Part shown: piece after piece, positions 1 through 11,712 of the stretch | Position numbering within the stretch: position 1 is the first letter of the stretch | Layout of the letters: the number at the start of each line of letters is the position of its first letter | NCBI GenBank assembly: GCA_038496445.1 | Contig: JALMLS010000516.1 | Span: 1 to 64,000 of the forward strand | DNA from: Trichosphaerium sp. ATCC 40318 | Lineage: Eukaryota; Discosea; Flabellinia; Trichosidae | Length of the DNA stretch: 64,000 bases | Direction: 5' to 3' | Position numbers and translations under genes: made by a program | Notes under the pieces: generated by a model | What the model was told of the DNA's origin: nothing | Databases searched by the model: none | Seen by the model: the letters and a program-made list of their open reading frames with translations, nothing else

Positions 1-1679
1 AACGTACCTTCATACTCGATTTCGTTTGCTCCAATCCAACATTGAGAAGCTCCAGCATCAGCACAGGCTTGTTGTACAGCAGCGTTATCAGCTGCATTTG
101 TAATCTTGGCCATATCTGTTCCATAAGTAGCTTGACATGCATCTTGACCATATTCGGCATCATATGGTACAGCAAGTGTAACGTATGAGTGTACGACAGG
201 TGCATTGCAAAGAATCGTCTGAACAAGACCTTCCTCGCAGATATCGTATCTCCATTTACCAGCATCGGTGCCACTTGCAAAGATACTCACGCAGTTAACG
301 ACATGATCGTTGTTGTTTGATGAGTCAAAGTTGGTGTATGTCACTCCAGAACCATCTCGCCATACGAGAGTACCTGGAATAACAAAGTTAGATCTAAGCC
401 AACTGTTGCAAGAAGTGAAACATACCTTCATACTCGATTTCGTTTGCTCCAATCCAACATTGAGAGACTCCAGCATCAGCACAAGCAGTTTGTGCAGCTA
501 TATTATCAGCTTCAGTTAGAATCTTTGCAAGATCTGTTCCATAAGTAGCTTGACATGCATCTTGACCATATTCGGCATCATATAATCCACCAGCAACGTA
601 TGACGCAGTTTCAGGAGCATTACAAACAACAGTTTGCACGAGACCTTCTTCACAGATGTCATATCTCCATTTACCAGCATCGGTACCACTTGCAAAGATA
701 CTCACGCAGTTAATGACATGGTCGTTGTTGTTTGATGAATCAAAGTTGGTGTATGTCACTGCTGAACCATCCTGCCATACAAGAGTACCTCGAAAACAGG
801 TTAGAGTTGAGAACCACAATGACGAGTTTGAAGAACATACCTTCATACTCGATTTCGTTTGCTCCAATCCAACATTGAGAAGCTCCAGCATCAGCACAGG
901 CTTGTTGTACAGCAGCGTTATCAGCTGCATTTGTAATCTTAGCCATATCTGTTCCGTAAGTAGCTTGACATGCATCTTGCCCATAGATAGCATCGTATGT
1001 GGTGCTGAGTGTAACATAGGTTGATGGAGCAATTGTAGGTGCGTCAGTAGGTGCGTCAGTAGGCGCGTCAGTAGGTGCGTCAGTAGGTGCGTCAGTAGGT
1101 GCATCAGTAGGTGCATCAGTAGGTGCGTCAGTAGGTGCGTCAGTAGGTGCGTCAGTGGAAGGTTGGTTGCAAACAGCATATCTAAATGCATCACATGTTT
1201 CGTAGAACCATCCAGAAAAGAGGGTTGAGAGTGCTACACAATTTCTTCCGGCACTATTTCTTGTGACGAGGAAAGACATGAATCGGTTGTAGTCCACAGT
1301 GCTTCCATCTCTCCAAAGGAATACATCTAGAAGAAAAAAATCAGATCTTGCTATGATTGGGTATTTGCTAGAACAATACCTTCGTCAAGCGCATCTGTAG
1401 CACCAATCCAACATTGTTCACCAAGTCCAAGTGCGTTACAGGCATCAATGGCGTCATTGTGATCTTCTTGGGAAGTGATGGTTGCTAGATCTGTGCCGTA
1501 TGTGCTTTGACAAGCAGCTTGTGCATCTGTCGCGGACATTTCAGTCGATAGAACAACATATGCATTGACCATTGAGACAATCAATGATATCAGGATCTAC
1601 AAATAGTGTTAGACAGCATCAGACATACACTTGATAAAAAAGTGAAATATCGTACAAAAAGTGTTGAAGTATTTATCAT
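1..1679 (-). CDS. Secreted protein with repeated C-type-lectin-like domains (3' end beyond window)
   Basis: Exon 1 (1679-1656) gives MINTSTLF; it joins over an intron to 1596-1380, producing a hydrophobic signal peptide (ILISLIVSMVNAYVVLS). Exons 3 (1326-841), 4 (788-426) and 5 (373-8) follow, with introns of only about 50 bases at one conserved place: after the codons for EYEG. Each unit shows CTLD landmarks: paired Cys, WIGA, a W-x-DGS strand, NC(V), and WRYDICE...VC. The unit between exons 3 and 5 recurs almost unchanged. A Thr-Asp-Ala-Pro repeat linker (about 1030-1155) separates the first two domains. Role inferred: extracellular carbohydrate or protein binding. The last intron donor (GTACGTT) runs off the window at base 1, so the gene is partial. 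Confidence 0.85.
1030..1155 (-). repeat. Tandem TDAP-coding 12-bp repeat (linker)
   Basis: About ten copies of a 12-base unit (GGTGCGTCAGTA on the + strand) lie in frame inside exon 3 of the lectin gene and encode (TDAP)n on the minus strand. A few copies carry GGTGCATCAGTA or GGCGCGTCAGTA. It is a low-complexity stalk between lectin domains, and its copy number is probably variable. Confidence 0.9.
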
Positions 1680-2748
1680 TGTGGGATAAGTTTCTAAGTT
1701 GTTTGTTTGTTGTGTTGTTTGTTATGTTTGTTTTGTTAAGATTTGTTTTATTCTACTCAAGAGTTTTGCCTGTCAAAAGTGTGGTGTCAACTTTGCGGCC
1801 GTGAGTTGCGGGCAAAAACAAAACTACGAAATCAATCACTGAAAACAAAAACCTTGTTCAAAACCTATCAAATGGTTGCTCGCTTATAGTACGACGAAAT
1901 CAAAAACTCGGAAAAGTTAAAAAGAAAAAGTAGCATCACGTCACAAAACACGTGACATCAACGTGAACATATCTCCAACACAAATCAACAATCGCCCGGC
2001 ACCTTGGTGCTGTACATTGTAGATACGAATCTTCACTCCCCGCGCGAACGTTGTACCACTTCGCGATATGATCAACCAGATACAATGTATGTGGGTGTAA
2101 ACGTGGAATCGTTCGATATTAGAATAAAATAAATACAACACAATCAGAACAGAGTTGGATACTTCAAAAATAAATTGTGCACGTGTCGTCAACATTTTTA
2201 TGTGAATATCACCGCCACGAAAAAACACCTTCATGTATTCAAAAAACCTAACAGTGTATGTCTGGATATGCTTGATAGCAAGTTTGTAGTTGATTGTTTA
2301 TGATTCACGTAGAAAAAGATAGTCCATCGGACAAATAATTTATAATAGTTAAGTTGAGGTTTGATACAGCTTTTTCAAGGTGCATCATCGTCAAGCAGCA
2401 ACTATTACCTTTTGACAACATAGTAACACAACACAAACGAGTTTGTACTTGTTTTCTCCGCTACAGACATTTGGGTAAGACTTAGAACTACAAACAGCCC
2501 ACAACGCTTACACCCACATCCCAAAAATTCCCTTTTTTTGTACCAGTGTTTCTTGTATAATAGATAACAAATACTAGAGCCACAAGACAAGTTGATAGGA
2601 GAGTAGACTTAGTGTAATAACTCTAATGTTGTAAAATCTGCGCTGTTCATATCGCAAATCCATCTCTTTCGCAACTCAACGGCTTCACCATATTTGTTGT
2701 TAATAGTAATAGTTCTTATTTTGTTTTTATTAATAAATATCATGACAT
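1680..2748. other. Intergenic, no supported gene
   Basis: Upstream of the lectin gene. It has AT-rich sequence, a CACGTG palindrome near 1950 and another near 2180. Minus-strand open frames of 97 and 61 codons lack splice sites or recognisable domains; I see no gene. Confidence 0.5.
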
Positions 2749-4688
2749 TCACACTGCAACAGAAAGTTCGTTAATATCTCCTTGTAGTTCGTCTCTTCTT
2801 CTCTTACACATTGCTGCTAATTTATCTCTAATATCGTACAAATACGCAATTTCACGAGCTGGGTTTTTATGCCTTGACCCTTTACGCATTTGTTTAAAGC
2901 ACGTTTTTGCAATGTGGTCCATCCTTTACGAAAGAAAAAATTAGAATTTAATGTAAATGGTATTGTAAAGTGGTTGTTTTGTTTTTAATTGCAAAAGGCT
3001 ATCAGTTATGATAAAGACAAATACTTACATCTCAGTGTCAAGCTCAATATCTGGTTTACAACACGAATTGACATATCCATTGGCTAACCACGTGTTCTTA
3101 TCTCTTACCCAAAACACTTGATTGAATTGAAAGATTGCTCTCTTTAGAGGTTTAATCCAAAGAGCAATCATTGGCAACAAACTGTATACAACGAGTAAGA
3201 ATATCATCATTCCAAAGTTAACCCATGTCAAAGTCTCGTCTGTCCAACGAAATGGTCCAGGGTCTATTGCAAGAAGTGTTATAAATACAAACTACTAAGT
3301 TATAACAGAAAGAGATACCTGTATGACAGTTATTGAATGTCATGTTACCACTAATGCTAAATGGTTCTGAAATTTTTAACAGTTTTGCCCACAAGCCTGG
3401 AAGCTCTTTAGACTTTATTTTGACATCTGAAGTAACACCAGCCGTATACTCTATTTTTCCTCCTATAGTAGTGTTAATTGTTTAAATTGGAACTGTTCCG
3501 TTGTCTATGTACCTGAAGATGCTAAAATTGCTCTGTTAAAGTTGTAGAACTCAACAGCAAGAACAAGTGCAGCTATAATAAAAAGAATGTATCCCAGGGA
3601 GAATATTCCCTTTTTGATAAATCTACGGATGCCAAGACTAGTAGATATAGTTAATCAATGCTATGTTCAACAATGTGTGATACTATGGAGTACTTACTAG
3701 CTGATTTTAAATGGAGATCTTGATTTTATTTTTCTCTTTTTTTTACCATAAACAAACTTCACGTTTGCAACTGTAAGCCTCAACCAAGATATTATAACCA
3801 CGGCTAATATAAATGAGCTAACATAAGTTGAAGAGGTTCTGCTATATACCTATCTGGCATCGTCTTAAGGTAGAAATAAGAGTACGAAGCTGTAGAAATC
3901 TTTCACGCAATTTGTCTAGAACCTATAAATAGACTGTTAACAGCAAATCACGTGTTTATCGGCATGAGTTTTGATAAAATTCTAACAGGTCGTACTCTTT
4001 TCATTTCTGAAATGTCAACTGATATACGATGGAACGGCTTGACAGACCCAGTGCTGTGTGTGTTTTTCAGATTTTCTATAAAGTTCCCAAGATTGAAAAG
4101 GCTGCTGATTAAGCTTCCAAGCTTCCAAAATGCTTTGAACAAGCCGCCTATACTTCATATAAGATAGTTCACTTATCATAGAAATGTGTTTTTGAACCAA
4201 AAGAGAGTACCAAGTCCGTCTTCAATCTGGTTTGCAAGATCTTTGAAGTCCAATGTTTGTATATTTGCTAGTCTCGTTGTAATTCTTGAGTTGAGGCTAT
4301 CTAGAGCCTCGGTGATCTCACTAGAGATATGTAAGAATACTATTTATATTAAAAAGCAAAAAAGGAATACATACGTTGCTGTGGTATTGTACATGCACTC
4401 AGTCTTTTCTTCCCAGCTGTTCAAAATTCTTTCATTGTTTGATAAAATCAATGTCAAGATCATAACGTATACAAGATTAATTATCAATTTACGAAGCTTT
4501 TTATGTGTTGTGTCTATTAAACCGGATAATAAAAGGGTTCCAAGGCTTCTGGCTGCATCTTTAACGGTGCTGGGTACTCCAAATTTCCAAAATACCAAAG
4601 TCTTTGATTGTTTGTTTGACTTTTTTCTGGTGCCTGGTTTAGGTGTTGTAGTTGCTACACTTACAACGTTATAAGTGTTGTTGCTCAT
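2749..4688 (-). CDS. Multi-pass membrane protein of unknown function
   Basis: I do not recognise the family. Roughly nine exons splice in phase from the ATG at 4688 to the TGA at 2749, giving about 480 residues. Order: a basic, Pro/Lys-rich N-terminus (NNTYNVVSVATTTPKPGTRK), a first membrane segment (LIINLVYVMILTLIL), an amphipathic part with 'LFKAFWKLGSLISSLFNLG', a predicted helix (VLDKLRERFLQLRTLI), a second TM (AVVIISWL) followed by a basic stretch KKKRKIKSR, a third (LGYILFIIAALVLAVEF), a probable extracellular loop with a Cys, a fourth (GMMIFLLVVYSLLPMIALW), and a basic C-terminal tail. The internal intron at about 3990-3924 reads through in one frame, but only the spliced form keeps a helix. 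A channel, fusion or scaffold role would be a guess. Confidence 0.7.
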
Positions 4689-4920
4689 CGTAGGACGCTA
4701 ATAAATTAAAAGGCAGTAACCTACTGGCAGTTTTTTAATCACGTTCTTTGAAATGATCTCGCAAGTCTTGCGCCATAATACGCCAATACGGGCGTTAGCT
4801 GAACTGGGTCTAACTTGCTGGTATAGAGTTGCTTTGAGCTTAGCTTAGCAGGATCGGTTAAACCTAAATAGGAATTTACAGTTCGGATAATGGTGAGAAA
4901 GGATTTGGGTATTTCTGTCT

Positions 4921-4961
4921 ATAAAATCACGTGATTGTTGTGGCTGATGACGGAGCACTAT
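4921..4961 (+). repeat. Direct repeat copy 1 (contains TCACGTGA)
   Basis: The stretch starts ATAAAATCACGTGATT and ends GACGGAGCACTAT. It matches 5090-5131 at about 36 of 41 positions, a similarity too long for chance. Two copies in the same orientation about 170 bases apart may be regulatory elements or a decayed tandem duplication. Confidence 0.75.
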
Positions 4962-5089
4962 TAATTAATTCGTTATTAAAAATTAATTAAGAAATCGCGA
5001 GGATTTCGTTTATCAATTCATGGGATGAAAACAATAGGGAAAGAATGAAAAGAGCTGTGAGCTTCGTTTGCTGGAAAAACGAGCATATC

Positions 5090-5131
5090 ATAAAAATCAC
5101 GTGATTATTGTTGTTTATGACGGAGCACTAT
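5090..5131 (+). repeat. Direct repeat copy 2 (contains TCACGTGA)
   Basis: Second copy of the 4921-4961 repeat. It is one base longer in its A run, and shares the CACGTG palindrome and the GACGGAGCACTAT end. The sequence between the copies is not repeated. Confidence 0.75.
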
Positions 5132-5434
5132 AGATAGTTTTTTTTGGTAATCACAGTCCCAACGCGAGTTTGCTACTCAGTGTTCTGTTTATTTAAAAGC
5201 TCTACCATATTACGTTAGTGCACGTTAATAACTGCAAAACTACCAGAAGCTTTCTTTTTAAAGTATTAGCGAAAAGAACGCTGTGGTGCATACGAAAAAC
5301 GTTTCCGTCAGAGGATAAACCGTTTACGCCACTGGACTGTCCAAAACAAGCGAATTTTTTATACAAATATGATATGCAAGTTGAAGCAATTTTTTTATTA
5401 TGTGCTGTACAAACACGCCAACAAAAAGCTGATC

Positions 5435-7749
5435 CTAAGCTGTAGGAGGCTTCTCAAATGTCCATTGTTGATTGTGGTTGTTTGTTCCATATGTATACAA
5501 ATACACGTTCCTACAAAACAAAAAAGTTATCAATTGTAAGGTAATGATACATCATAAAGTTGGACGTACTGGTTGTTTGATCCTCCATTGTTACCGTCAA
5601 TAGAGTAACGAAGGTCACGTTTTTTTAATCTATAAGTAAATGCTTTACCAGATACTAGAGATCTCTCCCAGTGTTGGTTAACGTTTTCTTGATCGCACTC
5701 GTAAAGCTTCAAGTTCCTGGAAAAAAAAGAGAAAAATCAGTATTAAGTTCGCACTACAAGAGCGCTTACTGACTATTAACTGCTCCATTTCCTCCATCAA
5801 GGCAATAGTTTGTATATCTCTTACGGTACATGTAATATTTTTCATGTTTTGTTTCAACCCAGTGCTGATTCTCGTTTTCATCGTTGTATTTGTAAAGATA
5901 TACATTGTTGTTGTTTTCATTTGGCTGCTTTTGTGCTGTCAAGGCATACCCAAGTGCATTCTCCTTTCTCATAGTATATACCTTTTCAGTGCTTGTATAG
6001 GTAAGACAAAAACCAACTCTGCTAAGCTTATCACAACCCTCAGCTTGACTGTTCCTTGAAAACTTGAGCCATTTGTTTAAACTGACAAAAAAAAGTAAGT
6101 CTAAAAGAAGGTCAAGATGAGACGTTACTTGTTTGTAGGTATGCTTGATTTCATGATACCAGAATTATCTGGATCGTGTTCCATATCCATAAGATGCCCT
6201 ATTTCATGTGCAGTCAAAATGACTCTTTTACGAGTGTCACTTCGTTGAGTCACTTCTGCTCCAAAATTGACTTGCGAACACAGATTATTCACCTTGGCGC
6301 TTCCTAGTGTGTTTCCCGAAGAACAGTCATGATAGAGTAAAACCAAGGTTGGCTGAGGATCGACTTTATCATATGAGTATCTACCATTTATCCACGTATT
6401 AAGTTTATCAAGAATTTGACCTCTGCTACTGCAAGTCCATTCAGCTGCTACAAAAAGGTTACCACAGATTTTTTCTCAGGCAAAGACAGATTTCTTCTAC
6501 GTACAATAGTCATCCCGCTCTTCCATTATTAATAGTTCCGAAACAACGAGTTTTACATTCTTAGAAAAGAGAATAAGTACGCACATCCGCTAACTTTGGA
6601 CAAAATTCTGACTTACAAGTTCTTCATTGTATATCGCATTTACGCCATGAATGTCTAACACACTTATTTAGAATAGAGCACATCTGGAAAATACTAATGC
6701 GCACTATTTGTTACGTAGTCAACTGATCCGTCAACACCTCTATCGTCGTAAAGGCTTTCATCAACTACTGCAACCTTTCAGGTATTAGAATACACTGTTA
6801 AATATTATATGTCGTGTACAATGCGGAGAACCCTTAGTGAAGATGGACAATCATCTGGTGGAGGTACTAATGGTACTTTATCTCCCATAGGATATGATCT
6901 TTACAAAGGTTAATAGATTGTTTATAAAAAGCAACAAATGTACAAACCTTCTTGCACGCTTGTGTAGATGTCTGTTTGAACGAATTCTTTCGTTACATAC
7001 ACCGCACCCGATTGATTCTTCGTGATTTAGACTTTCTTGCCTGTTAATTAAAGATGAGAATTAGATACCGCTCCAAAAGTGCAAAAGAAAAAACAAAGAA
7101 ATATAGAAGATTTCTTACCTGAGAATCACGTGCGTGCCTGACCCTAGTTTTTGTAAATGGCGTGCTGCCATGTATTCAATGTGTCTAAATAAGAAAACAA
7201 CTGTTAGTATGACTACATAGAACAAGTACTTTGAATGAGAAACTTACTTTTTCGCTGGTTCAATGACAAGCATTTCATCATCAACAAATATAATACCTTC
7301 TATTGTTCCATCTTCGTGAGCCATAAAGCGGAATCGATAGTCGTCATTGATAGATTTGATGGAACAGGAATATACTTGGAGCTGTTTCCTGTACCCAAGA
7401 TAATCTAATTTCGGTTCAGAAAAAAAAACCAAAAAACAAAAATTACCCTAGAATCGACGCTGAAAGGCGAATCCTTGATACATTCAACCATCACTGTACC
7501 ATTACTTTTGTGTAGTTTTAAGATATGAACTCCTTCAGCGCTTCGTTTTTTTGAAAGCACCAGTTCAACTACCAAAAAAATTAGTGCCGAGATAAAATGA
7601 ACGCTCGCACGTGATTTGACTACTTCAAAGTCTTGTAAGTTATCCCAGTATTGTTTCTCAAAACACATAACGGCATTTATCATTAGACCTATCGCATATA
7701 AGTTATTGGTAACCCCTTGTATCTTACCAATGAGTACGAGCTTCCACAT
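5435..7749 (-). CDS. ADAM/reprolysin-like zinc metalloprotease with C-terminal ricin-B lectin domain
   Basis: Exon 1 (ATG 7749) spliced to exon 2 gives a signal peptide, MWKLVLIGLMINAVMC. A propeptide-like region follows (VYSCSIKS, DGTIEGII, MLVIEP, HVILR as in adamalysin propeptides), then a catalytic domain starting LRVLRIVAVVDESLYDD. It carries the zinc site HEIGHLMDMEHD (about 6180-6220), the HExxHxxxxxH pattern of metzincins. The C-terminus is a beta-trefoil of the ricin-B type with repeated N-V-Y-L-Y and QxW-like units (NQHW three times, NQQW), plus CLDGGNG. Expected action: secreted proteolysis, targeted to sugars. Two junctions, near 7436 and near 6668, cannot be joined in phase by GT-AG splicing; one base is missing or extra at each, so the copy may be damaged or the sequence imperfect. 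Stop TAG at 5437-5435. Confidence 0.8.
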
Positions 7750-8304
7750 CGTTGTTGTATTTGAGTTATGCAGTTTTCCAAACGAAAAATGATAGCGAAT
7801 TGTTTTAAGTGCATATCACATCATAGCTCACACCACGTGTGTCGTCGTTGGTTTAAATGAATGCCCAAATATAATAATAAGCTAACGCAAAACCATAGAG
7901 GACATTGGGGATACTCGGACAATCTACAATTTTTGTGTTGTTTTTTCTCTGAAAAACTTGTTGCCGTGCACATTACCGCTAAAATAGCTGGGAACCTCAA
8001 GCGGTGTAACAAACTGCAAGCAATAAGGATTTAGGTACACCATCAGCGTTTGCATGTATACTACCAAAGTATTGCACCACGTGTGGGTCTACTACAAGCG
8101 GTTGGATGATCTTACCTGATAGGATGATTAGAATCAGGGGTGCGACTTCTTTAGCTTGTCAGATTAAGGGGAGGTTTTTAGAACCACCAGCAAATTAATA
8201 TAAAAAACGGTGAGCGTATTAAGGCAATAGAGAACCTTGAAGTTGGTTTATGTGAATAACGTTTTACAATACAAACTTCAATTGATTAATTTTACTATTC
8301 TTGG
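7750..8304. other. Intergenic, no supported gene
   Basis: 5' flank of the protease and 3' flank of the F-box/LRR gene. CACGTG occurs near 7835 and 8080. A 63-codon minus frame (8012-7821) has no domain or splice evidence. Confidence 0.5.
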
Positions 8305-9580
8305 CTACTGAGTTAACATACGCTGGTGTCTTGTCGAAATACCTTCACAACCACTTAGATCAATGACATGCGCTGATTCTAAATAGCCAATAACCTTATC
8401 TGTTATAGTATGAACACGTGATAGGAATATACTATGAACACCAGCTAAAGCCTTAATACCAACATCAGTTACCTTAGTATAAGAAAGATCAATAGTATGA
8501 ACACCAGCAAGGCATTTAACACCAACATCTGTTACATTACTTCCAGACAAGTTGATGAAATGAACACCTCCTAAAGCAGAAATACCTTCATCTGTAACAT
8601 TGCAACCAGAAATATCAATAGAATGAACACCAGCAAGAGATTTAATACCAACATCTGTAACTTGAAAACAACCAGCAAGGGAAATAGAATGTACACCTGC
8701 CAAAGCACGAATACCTTTATCAGTAACAAGCATACACCCAACAAGGTAAATAGTATGGACACCTGACAAATATACAAGCCATGCATCAGATACTTGTCGG
8801 CATATGCTCAAGTCTATGGTGTGAACTCCAGTGATCTCTTTCATACCGTCGTCAGTCATATTAGTATTAGACAGATTAATCTTCTTAACACCCGCTAAAG
8901 ATTTAAGTGACTTATCTGTTAATTTATGACAATGGCTTAGGTTTATCTCATAGACACCAGAAAGATAAGAAATACCATCATCAGTAACACAATCACAACG
9001 ACTAATAGACAGTGTATGAATACCAGCAAGCATCTTTAAACCTTCATCAGTTATCTGATGACAAAGACTTAAATCCAAAGCATGAACACCAGATAAGTGC
9101 TCTAAATCAGCATCAACGACTTGTGTACATCCTTCAAGGTTTATAGAGTAAGCTCTTGATAGATGACTTAACCCTTCAGCTAGTATCTCAGTACACCCTG
9201 ATATGTTAATTGTATGAATGTTATTAAGTGTCATGATGCTCTTATCTGTTATATTGCATAACCTGCTTAAGTCCAATTTCTTTGCATCTTTTAATAGAGG
9301 CAATAGATCATCTGTCATTTCATAGCACAAAGCCGTACAATCGATTATCGAATTGTTTAATATGCCGCTATATTTAGATACTGTTGACACGTGTTTTGAT
9401 GTTTTGAGTGTAACCTTTACGTATCCTGTTACATAATGAATAATGTTTGCGATCCGCCAGCAAGTGCTTGCGGCAGCAAACCTCTCCTTGTTCAGAAAAC
9501 TCAAAATTTCGCCAATCGTTTCTGAAGGTAACGCGCAGAATGAGAACGTTGGTTGAGGTGGTAAGCTAATAGCATTAGAG
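8305..9580 (-). CDS. F-box/leucine-rich-repeat protein (first exon unresolved)
   Basis: The long frame contains an F-box-like motif at its start (LPSETIGEILSFL, then FAAASTCWRIANI) and then about 13 LRRs of the cysteine-containing class, 23 residues each, consensus AGVHTIDLSGC-x-VTDEGIKAL. F-box/LRR proteins are substrate receptors of SCF ubiquitin ligases, so that is the likely role; no substrate can be named. The frame is open upstream to a TGA at about 9590 without any ATG, so a short first exon must be joined at the acceptor near 9581 (GACTCAG) or 9566 (ATTAG). Two paralogues lie at 50049-50765 and 61304-62855, all on the minus strand. Confidence 0.85.
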
Positions 9581-9986
9581 CTGAGTCATTGAGCGTATGA
9601 AGAGAAATTAAGAAAGTTTTTGCTCGTAATACTTGGAAAAACAAAAATAACAAATGGAGAAAAGGTGTAGACGCGGTTTTAGTCATTTTAATCACAAAGT
9701 AGACACAAGGAGTAAGTTCAATAGAGTCTTTCATTGTAGATGAAGCAGCTGAGTTTATTAGCATACCATTGGCGTTTATTCATCGTTGGCGTTGTTTGCT
9801 TGATGCTGTGATTACACTTTGGAGTTACAGCGACTTTTGTTGATTTGTGCCGTTTTTTTTGTGAAAGCGTCGGAAGTCCGCTTCTTTCTTTATTGCTGTT
9901 TATATATAATGTATTGTTAATCATTTGGTAAGGTTGTTTTATTACAAGACTATATTACAACGCAGTAATTACAACAAACAGAGCTA
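9581..9986. other. 5' region of the F-box/LRR gene and 3' flank of the R3H gene
   Basis: It must hold the missing first exon of the F-box/LRR gene; a minus-strand ATG at about 9731 (ATGAAAGACTC) is a candidate but no clean donor follows it. Nothing else is recognised. Confidence 0.4.
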
Positions 9987-11051
9987 CTAAAGCTTCACTT
10001 TTTGCAAAAAGCGTGAAAGTGTTTTACCATATGGAATCTGTGACAGATGATTCGGAGATACGTATGTGACACGATTACCATCACGGTCATTCTGTGACAC
10101 ATGAGACAAGTGATAAAATTCGCATGCTCCATGAAGCTAAAGACAAAAAATTAGAAAAATCGGAAAAAAAAGAAAGAAAAAGATTGATCTTTTTTCAATT
10201 TATGTATCTGGTGCCTCCAGGCTGTAATCAAAGTACGTTGATTAAATAAACAGATACTTAAATATTATGTACAGTTGGAATATGAAAGTACTTGTGGACA
10301 GTAACGCCCAATTTTTCTTCAAACAAAAAAAGAGGCTCGACGGTTTTTTTTTACCAATTTACATAAATAACTAATGCTTACCATCAAGCGTTCATAGCTA
10401 GAATCCATTACAAACTTCAAAGTTACAGAATCTTCTTTTCTCTATCAAAAAAAATTAGTTACGATCACGTGACACGTAACGACAGGTAAAAACTTGATAA
10501 AACGTACCAAGTTTGTAACCAATAAATTATCCATCTTTAAAAAATTAGGCTCTGCCTTATTATGGAAAAGAGCACGTTGTGTTGACTTATCAATACGACG
10601 CCATGATTGTTGTGGTGAGTATGTTCGTTGTATAGGCTTTTTTGGTTCTCCTGTACGTCCAAGCATTGCATCTTGTTCTTTCTCTGTAATGTTTACAATT
10701 GACGCCAAGAATTTCTGATTTGCGGGCAAAAATAGCTCCGCAGGGAACGTAGGACCCATAGGTTCTAAAGAAAACTGTTACACAAACAAATACAAGACAA
10801 TTTCGCTCATTTTCGTTGATTTATCTCTTACCTGTCACTAAAAAATCATTCCAGTCCTCATCATCTCCACCAAGCTCACGCAACTCTTCTAAGAAGCGAG
10901 AAAGCGCAACTTCTGTAATAGATTGTGAGTGTGGTACGGTTGTTTTTATGTAGCTACATGAGGTATGTAGTGCGTCCTATAGGTACCAACCTTGCTGAAT
11001 ACGCCTTTTGTGCTTTTGACCGAGCTTAACTCTGCCATGAGGTCTGTACAT
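9987..11051 (-). CDS. R3H-domain protein (R3HDM4-like)
   Basis: Five exons join cleanly in phase from ATG 11051 to TAG 9987, about 190 residues. The N-terminus is basic (MYRPHGRVKLGQKHKRRIQQ), followed by an acidic helix (LGGDDEDWNDFL), a central region with SWRRIDKSTQRALFH, and a C-terminal R3H domain (ERLMLHGACEFYHLSH...DGNRVTYVSP). The R3H fold binds single-stranded nucleic acid; the arrangement resembles R3HDM4, which pairs R3H with an associated N-terminal domain. Introns are 46 to 100 bases. A CACGTG palindrome lies inside the third intron (about 10466). Confidence 0.75.
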
Positions 11052-11712
11052 ATAACTCTGGCGACTATGGGTGGTAGTTATCGTTTGCTCACTCTGTTGG
11101 CTACGTAAACTCTCTCCTGTGGTTCAAGTTTTAACGCTTGGGATACAAAAGGAGATTGGCCCGTTTTATAAGTTTATCTACGCGCACAGAGCGCGCTCGG
11201 GCCGTCATTTATCGAAAACACAACTTGGAGACAAAATGACAACGTACTGCTTGATCGTCGCTTGTGTCTGCTTACAGTTGGCGTTGAAGGTTGTGGCGCA
11301 CGCACTGTAACTGGCGCAGTACCGTATGTGGTCAATTCAACATCTACTAACCTAAACACATGTCAAAACCGCGTAATCAATTACCACAGCGCCAACAGAA
11401 TCCCGAAGGTGAAATTACGAAAGACAGTTCCATACGCACTCTCTCAACAAGAAATCTATATCACCTCTATCTTCGTTTTCCATATTACTAGCTCTCTACG
11501 TTGTTTGGTTGCGATTTGGAATGGTTAAGCGAAATTTGATGAATAAGTGAAAATTCACCGTTGAATAACACTTTTGGTGCAACAGCAATCAGCGTCTCCA
11601 AACGCTAGCGTATACGACATCATATTAACTGTCCAAAAGGTAACTTTCAAACTCCATAAATCCTTGTGAGGAGCGAGATATTTACTGTTCTTTCGAAAAA
11701 AACTTATTTATT
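11052..11712. other. Intergenic; possible small secreted-protein gene on + strand
   Basis: From 11236 on the + strand, ATG opens a hydrophobic leader MTTYCLIVACVCLQLAL ending after 24 codons. GT-AG pairs could extend it through 11395-11415 and 11520, but the predicted tail has no recognisable features. I record it as a weak candidate only. Confidence 0.25.

Larger units (their letters stand above)
4689..5434. other. Intergenic with a dispersed direct repeat
   Basis: No gene seen. It lies between the start of the membrane protein gene and the 3' end of the metalloprotease gene. It holds two copies of a ~41-base repeat listed separately, and short TTAATTAATT palindromes. An open frame at 5218-5445 (+) overlaps the end of the protease gene and has no support. 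Confidence 0.5.

Noticed and set aside
1030-1155. A 12-base tandem repeat that looks like an array
   Set aside because: It is in frame with the lectin gene and encodes a TDAP linker; spacing has no variable spacers, so it is not a CRISPR array.
5218-5445. 75-codon + frame
   Set aside because: It starts from GTG, overlaps the end of the protease gene and has no supporting features.
8305-9580. LRR genes as viral (giant-virus) integrations
   Set aside because: Giant viruses do carry similar LRRs, but these genes need introns and lie among intron-rich host genes, with no capsid, polymerase or other viral genes nearby.
11236-11530. Small secreted-protein gene on the + strand
   Set aside because: The leader peptide is plausible but downstream exons give no convincing frame; listed only as a weak candidate in the intergenic entry.
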